Part shown: piece after piece, positions 59,670 through 64,000 of the stretch | How the letters are laid out: each line of letters opens with the position of its first letter | How positions within the stretch are numbered: position 1 is the stretch's first letter | From: Aliidiomarina halalkaliphila | GTDB taxonomy: Bacteria > Pseudomonadota > Gammaproteobacteria > Enterobacterales > Alteromonadaceae | Assembly (NCBI RefSeq): GCF_007096385.1 | Contig: NZ_VJWL01000002.1 | Coordinates: forward strand, 1-64,000 | Reading direction: 5' to 3' | Length of the DNA: 64,000 bases | Notes under the pieces: generated by a model | The model's database searches: none | What the model was told of the DNA's origin: nothing | The model's input: the letters and a program-made list of their open reading frames with translations, nothing else | Program-made: the position numbers and the translations under genes

Positions 59670-61294
59670 TTTCGCCAAGACTTCCCCTCTGGCTCAATCA
59701 ATCCCTCTTTTCTCATCGCTTGCAGAAGGTTTTTGATCTTATTATCCTTCTGGTTCGGATCCAGAACATCTGGTAATTTGTCTAAAAGCAATCCATTAAT
59801 GTCTACACGTTTTGCAGTTCCGAATTTTCCAATATACTCAATAATCAACTGCTTATAATGTTGATCGTCAAAGGCTCTATTACGAATATATTGCGCCCGA
59901 TCTCCGCTATGGTCTGCAACCTGGGCTGATATATGATAGTTGGGTTTGCGACCTTCAATAACTCCAAGGGCTTTTAGATGCTTGGCCTGCTCTTCTTTTA
60001 AAGGCTTTCGCTTTTGTACCCGGTCCATCAAGATGATGTCTTCCAAGGTCAACTCAGGATACTCAGCTAACTTCCTTGCGTACGCAATATCAATGACTCT
60101 ACCTGTAATAGTTACCTGAACCCGATTATTACCGAGCTCATATTCAGGCAAAGGAAAGAATCGCTTCTTTTGAATAAGAAACATCTTCCGAATACCGCTA
60201 CCAATGGTATCGATCATATTGAGATTCACCATGGCGTCTACCAAAAAGCGATTTCGATATCGACTCTCCGGAGCATCTGATTGGATCACTGACTCAACCG
60301 AACCAGGAATAAACAGGCCTAAATTGCTGAAACACAAACGACCATCTTCAAATTCAATTACCGAAACTTTCCCGCCAAGTTCGTAATCCTGATGGGCAAT
60401 CGCATTATTCAATGCTTCTCGGATAATGTACGGATCGTACTGGTCGATTTCTTCGGGGAACAGCGTGCCTTCTTTCATATACCGGTACTTCAGATTCCGT
60501 ATTTTATGGAATACTTCATCTACGCTTAGCAATAATGGGCAGTCAAAATGCTGATAGTCGCGCTCAAGCCCGTCTCTATCTTTAAGAATCCAAGTAACTG
60601 TTGCCGAAGCAGGGTTGAGAAAGTAGGACGATTCACTCTTACCTAATAACAAAATCGCTGTGCGTGTTATCTGATTATTTATCGTAAGCTTTGCTTTATT
60701 TAAAAATGTAATGTCATCCCAATGCTCGGCTTCATTGACCAGTTTAGGATTCTTCTGAAAAAACTTCTCGCGAGCTACCTTAATAGCTTCTGGGGCAAGA
60801 TCATAAACAGAAGCCGATGGCACAACTTCTGCGCTCCAATCTGTCAAACGACTTTGAGAGCGTATTCGCTCAATTTCCTCCAAATTCAATGGTCCGAGAG
60901 ATTCGCCATCTCTACCATAGTAGTGACCATCCCAAGCTATGGGTATGCCCTGTGGCGCTGCAGGTATTTCAAACATTAAAACTCGACCCTCGGAGTGATC
61001 GATCTCGTGTATAGCTACAAAGGTCAGCCGATTAGTGGTTTTGTCTGCGACTTCTTTTTTGAGAGATTGCAACTCTTTGGGGCTTGCTCGGAACTTGGTT
61101 CCAACAACAGTTTGATTGTCTTTAACCCCAAAAACCAACCAAGCTTGCTTAACCCGTTTCAAGTTTGCTTCGTTGCTTAAAGCTGAAAAATACCTTCCCA
61201 GCTTGTTGAAATCATAGTTTCTTTTCGCTTCTTTGAACTCAACGATTTCGTTTTCGCTATTGCAACGAAGTAAAATCTCTAACTGTTGTTTCAT
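59654..61294 (-). CDS. AlbA_2 (Schlafen-like) and HATPase-type protein, third gene of a SIR2-HerA operon
   Basis: A 546-residue protein. The N-terminal AlbA_2 domain (about 1-150) has the family motif ENEIVEFKEAK and later GRDGESLGPLNLEEI. Residues about 290-400 form an ATP-binding region like that in RecG-related COG2865 proteins: REALNNAIAHQDYELGGKV and NLGLFIPGSVESVI, DTIGSGIRKMF. The C-terminus is helical and wing-like. AlbA_2/Schlafen-type domains bind or cut nucleic acid. Its start overlaps the herA stop as ATGA, so it is co-translated, which argues it belongs to the same system. Codon and base use are more AT-rich than in the core genes. Confidence 0.88.
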   Translation of the reverse strand: MKQQLEILLRCNSENEIVEFKEAKRNYDFNKLGRYFSALSNEANLKRVKQAWLVFGVKDNQTVVGTKFRASPKELQSLKKEVADKTTNRLTFVAIHEIDHSEGRVLMFEIPAAPQGIPIAWDGHYYGRDGESLGPLNLEEIERIRSQSRLTDWSAEVVPSASVYDLAPEAIKVAREKFFQKNPKLVNEAEHWDDITFLNKAKLTINNQITRTAILLLGKSESSYFLNPASATVTWILKDRDGLERDYQHFDCPLLLSVDEVFHKIRNLKYRYMKEGTLFPEEIDQYDPYIIREALNNAIAHQDYELGGKVSVIEFEDGRLCFSNLGLFIPGSVESVIQSDAPESRYRNRFLVDAMVNLNMIDTIGSGIRKMFLIQKKRFFPLPEYELGNNRVQVTITGRVIDIAYARKLAEYPELTLEDIILMDRVQKRKPLKEEQAKHLKALGVIEGRKPNYHISAQVADHSGDRAQYIRNRAFDDQHYKQLIIEYIGKFGTAKRVDINGLLLDKLPDVLDPNQKDNKIKNLLQAMRKEGLIEPEGKSWRKSKTG

Positions 61295-63033
61295 TTTGAC
61301 TGATACCGCCATTTTGCTGCCACAACACTAATTTGCTCAATTGTCATCGCCTGTTGCTGCCAGCCTTTATCGAAATCCACATCATTTGAACGAGGTAGTT
61401 GCTCTTCTGATAAGCTACGAATCATCACTCTAGTTGGCAGGGTTGCTGCTTGACCAACAAAGATAGCCTCTTGACGCCTTAAGCCAGAAAGCATTTTGGT
61501 TAAACCGGACATCGAATCAGGTAACACACTACGAACATGCTCGCGGTCGGCATCATTGGTTATTCGAAGTACAATCCATGAATTGCATTGCGACAACACT
61601 GTTGCTTCAACTTCACTCGGTCTTTGCGAAACTAATAACAGACCAACGCCATATTTTCGACCTTCCTTTGCAATTCGACGAATTGCAGATTGAGCAGCCT
61701 CATATTGAGCTTCACCTCTATTCGGTACGTATCGGTGTGCCTCTTCACACACCAAAAGTACTGGGCTATTTTGCCGCTCAGCCTCGGTTTGCCAGACTTT
61801 GAGTTGAAAAACGATTCTCGCGATTGCAGCGCTAGCTACCCCTGCCACTTCATTAGGTACACCAGACAAGTCAACAATTTGCACTGTGGTTTGCTGCGTT
61901 AAGAACTGATTGACGACTGTAGGTAACGGATCTTTGTCGCCATCCCAACTTTCCATCATAAATTTAAGTCGACCATCTTTTAGCAATGAATCTATTTTTC
62001 GAATAACTCGACTAAAATCCTCATGCTGCTTTTTATCTTTGTTTTCTGGTCGCTGTGCGTTGATGGCGCCGATTAATCCTTCTTCGTAGCGTACTCCATC
62101 TTTGAATCCGAAATGATCTAAGCCTTCTGCACTTCCAATAATGTAAGGAATCGGCGAATCAACCGTTAATTGGTTCTTATCAAGACCAAGCTGTCCAGCT
62201 GCTGCCTCACGAACCGCTATTAGCGCATTTTTAACAATATTTGATTGTGATGTTGCTGCAAACTCGGTCTTGCCGATAAACAAACTCAGTGACTCCTCTA
62301 AATCGAGGAGCCAATACGGTAGTTTCAGTGACCCTTCATCGGTAGACAACCTTTGGTGATCTGGGAACGCTTTTCCATATTCATTATGTGGATCAAGAAT
62401 AATGATTTGCGGATGCCAATGCTCATGATTCGCTATCTGACCTCGTTCAAGAATACTGTGAATAACCGCCGCAACGGTTCCTGATTTACCGGCACCGGTG
62501 GAGCCAAGAATGGCAGTGTGCTTACCTAGCAATTCATTCAGTTCTGCGTAACAAGGGGCACCACCAGAACCAACATGCTCACCCAGTTGAATAACGGCCC
62601 CTTTGGCATCACCGTAAATAAATCTGAGTTCTGATTTAGGCGTCAGGTAAATAGTTTGCTGAGGAAGTGGGTAAGTGGCGACACCGCGTTCAAATTCAAG
62701 GGCAAATTCATTATCTCCCTTCTTGCGCCATTCACCCTCACCAAATAAATCCGCTTCAATAATGCGTTCATCAGAAGAGGCAATAGGCAAGCCCTTTTCT
62801 AGCTGGTAGTCAGCCTTCATACGTAATCGACTGACTAAGCCATAAATAGAGCGGCGGCCAAAATGAACTTTGATGATTGATCCAAATTGGCCAATTGGAT
62901 AGTTTTCACCAGCAAATACGCGGGATAAGTCTGAAATAGTAGGGTCGAGCTCGGCGATAATGCGCGATCCATCTACCTCAATAATTTTTCCGATAGAGAG
63001 ATTCTCGATAGGTTTTATGTATTTGTTATCCAT
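61291..63033 (-). CDS. herA: HerA-family DNA translocase ATPase
   Basis: A 580-residue hexameric-type ATPase of the HerA/FtsK group. An N-terminal HAS-barrel (about 8-100, LSIGKIIEVDGSRIIAELDP) is followed by Walker A GSTGAGKSG (about 175-183) and Walker B LLVCEEAHRYVP (about 425-436), with a sensor region SQRPSEVEATVLSQCNSW. In known SIR2-HerA antiphage systems this ATPase forms a large complex with SIR2 and controls NAD+ depletion. The ATG at 63033 is two bases inside of the SIR2 stop region (one-base gap) and has GAGG eight bases upstream. An earlier in-frame ATG at 63051 lies within the SIR2 gene. Confidence 0.93.
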   Translation of the reverse strand: MDNKYIKPIENLSIGKIIEVDGSRIIAELDPTISDLSRVFAGENYPIGQFGSIIKVHFGRRSIYGLVSRLRMKADYQLEKGLPIASSDERIIEADLFGEGEWRKKGDNEFALEFERGVATYPLPQQTIYLTPKSELRFIYGDAKGAVIQLGEHVGSGGAPCYAELNELLGKHTAILGSTGAGKSGTVAAVIHSILERGQIANHEHWHPQIIILDPHNEYGKAFPDHQRLSTDEGSLKLPYWLLDLEESLSLFIGKTEFAATSQSNIVKNALIAVREAAAGQLGLDKNQLTVDSPIPYIIGSAEGLDHFGFKDGVRYEEGLIGAINAQRPENKDKKQHEDFSRVIRKIDSLLKDGRLKFMMESWDGDKDPLPTVVNQFLTQQTTVQIVDLSGVPNEVAGVASAAIARIVFQLKVWQTEAERQNSPVLLVCEEAHRYVPNRGEAQYEAAQSAIRRIAKEGRKYGVGLLLVSQRPSEVEATVLSQCNSWIVLRITNDADREHVRSVLPDSMSGLTKMLSGLRRQEAIFVGQAATLPTRVMIRSLSEEQLPRSNDVDFDKGWQQQAMTIEQISVVAAKWRYQSK

Positions 63034-63034
63034 A

Positions 63035-64000
63035 TCAAATACCTCTTTCAAGGATCTGGGTTAGGTTTTCAAACTTCCACCATTCAATGCTATTTTCTGC
63101 TGTTGCCTTGTGATCGGCGTGATAAAAACCTTTATCAGCAAAAATAAGTACTTGTTCGTTGATCGCGTTGTCTTCATACCAAGTTTGCAGCGCGCCACTA
63201 GGCACAGAGTCGCTCGTAAACGCAATTACGGTTAAATTGCCATTTGAAGCCCTTAAACCGCGTTCGATCTCTAGGTTGATATGTGTATCACCAAAACTAT
63301 AACCGGCGATCAACAAAACTCGTTGGCTACCACCTCGCGGGTTCAAAACTGATCTCGCTCTATGCATTAAGTTCGCATATGGATCGAGTTGTGTTTCACG
63401 GTATTTAGTAGATGCAGGCCAAATCATAATCTTTGCAGCTTGATCTTGACTGCGCTTCAAATGCGGAGCAATACGCAATGGTGTTGATGAAGAAGCATGT
63501 TCAGCCCAATTGATGGAACCATGTAGCTTAAATACTCGGGCATCTAGATTGTTCTGTTCAAACGTTGAAGGGTTCCACCATCCTGATACACCGCCCTCTA
63601 AACCATCGGCATATCTCAACTGTGATAGTGCGAGTGAGTCTTCAATTAGCGTGTCGTAGTTCATCACTAGATAATCGATGGTGCTTGGTAAGCTGTCTTT
63701 TCCTGGTCGCATTGGTCGATGCAGTGCCTGAACAAAACGCTCATGTACAGCCGAATCTACTTCAACATTAATTACGTCAAAAATAGCGAGTTTTATCTCG
63801 TTTATCGCTGCTAATAGCTGATCATTACTATATTCAGTACCTCCAATAGATACATCGCTAGCGGTTACATTGCGATTTGCTCTACGAGCTGTAATAGCAA
63901 GCCAATCGACTAGCTCGCTTAGGTAATCTTCTATGTGTGAAGCTGGATTTGCGCCAGAAAAAGACGTTTGTATGGCAGTCAATATCTGCTTTGAATCAGC
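63035..64000 (-). CDS. SIR2-like NADase domain protein, 5' end beyond the window
   Basis: The C-terminal 321 residues of a SIR2-family protein; the frame stays open to the window edge, so the N-terminal Rossmann glycine motif (GAGxS) lies outside. Seen here are the family's downstream motifs: VMNYDTLIED, FKLHGSINW and LLIAGYSFGDTHINLEIERGL. These match the SIR2-like proteins of antiphage systems, which cleave NAD+ to stop phage growth by killing or arresting the cell. It is the first gene visible of the SIR2-HerA-AlbA_2 unit and ends one base from herA. Whether further genes lie upstream is not visible. Confidence 0.9.
   Translation of the reverse strand, partial: ADSKQILTAIQTSFSGANPASHIEDYLSELVDWLAITARRANRNVTASDVSIGGTEYSNDQLLAAINEIKLAIFDVINVEVDSAVHERFVQALHRPMRPGKDSLPSTIDYLVMNYDTLIEDSLALSQLRYADGLEGGVSGWWNPSTFEQNNLDARVFKLHGSINWAEHASSSTPLRIAPHLKRSQDQAAKIMIWPASTKYRETQLDPYANLMHRARSVLNPRGGSQRVLLIAGYSFGDTHINLEIERGLRASNGNLTVIAFTSDSVPSGALQTWYEDNAINEQVLIFADKGFYHADHKATAENSIEWWKFENLTQILERGI

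Overview
The window looks like a chromosomal segment of a marine-type gammaproteobacterium. The YrdA gene next to an rRNA operon and the YihG / SrkA-DsbA neighbourhood match the gene order of enteric relatives. The MipA/OmpV-DUF3019-two-component module is one I associate with Alteromonadales. An Idiomarinaceae- or Alteromonadales-like host is a guess from gene content; no species call is made.

Layout. 1-400: leader and two promoters of an rRNA operon whose 16S gene lies off the left edge on the minus strand. 509-6236: gamma-carbonic anhydrase, then the SOS mutasome imuA-imuB-dnaE2 under a near-perfect LexA box. 6373-15952: housekeeping and envelope genes (acyltransferase, RlpA-like lipoprotein, YbdG-like channel, dsbA, srkA, ccoG, mgtE, apbE, uppP). 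16052-17610: two related membrane-anchored coiled-coil proteins of unknown function with three copies of one palindromic repeat around them. 17661-19992: peroxide defence (ahpC-ahpD, divergent oxyR). 20154-23420: sugar dehydrogenase and TonB receptor. 23427-27109: sigma-54 two-component system facing a small DUF4168 gene that has its own -24/-12 promoter. 27206-34836: M28 peptidase, glycosyltransferase/PAP2 pair, GST, EamA transporter, a membrane-tethered HTH protein with an unknown partner, AI-2E transporter and FMN reductase. 34993-38232: MipA/OmpV, DUF3019, response regulator, histidine kinase.

38402-46833 is the most interesting stretch. It is a tightly packed, single-strand operon encoding a secreted cysteine-paired protein, a lipoprotein, a membrane-anchored repeat protein, a PEGA plus FGE-like membrane protein, a 37-residue membrane peptide, a MotA/TolQ/ExbB-type channel protein, and two paralogous proteins. 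Each paralog joins a TolR/MotB-like membrane segment (with an Asp) to a periplasmic coiled coil and a von Willebrand A domain with an intact DxSxS motif. I read this as an ion-powered cell-envelope machine with adhesion-like VWA heads, and I do not recognise it as a named system. A four-helix membrane protein and an opposite-strand alpha/beta hydrolase-like gene (47360-49030) follow.

49309-59055 is mixed accessory and core: YghU-type GST, TetR, YdjM-like hydrolase, DUF2200, a ClpP-fold lipoprotein, a c-type cytochrome lipoprotein coupled to a haem-motif outer-membrane-like protein, an ABC-2 exporter and an RDD protein. After a strong hairpin, 59066-59653 holds three direct repeats and decayed DNA. 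59654-64000 is a visibly AT-richer defence operon, SIR2-HerA-AlbA_2 (Schlafen-like), whose SIR2 gene runs off the right edge. Starts were re-chosen by hand from ribosome binding sites; no database or computation was available.
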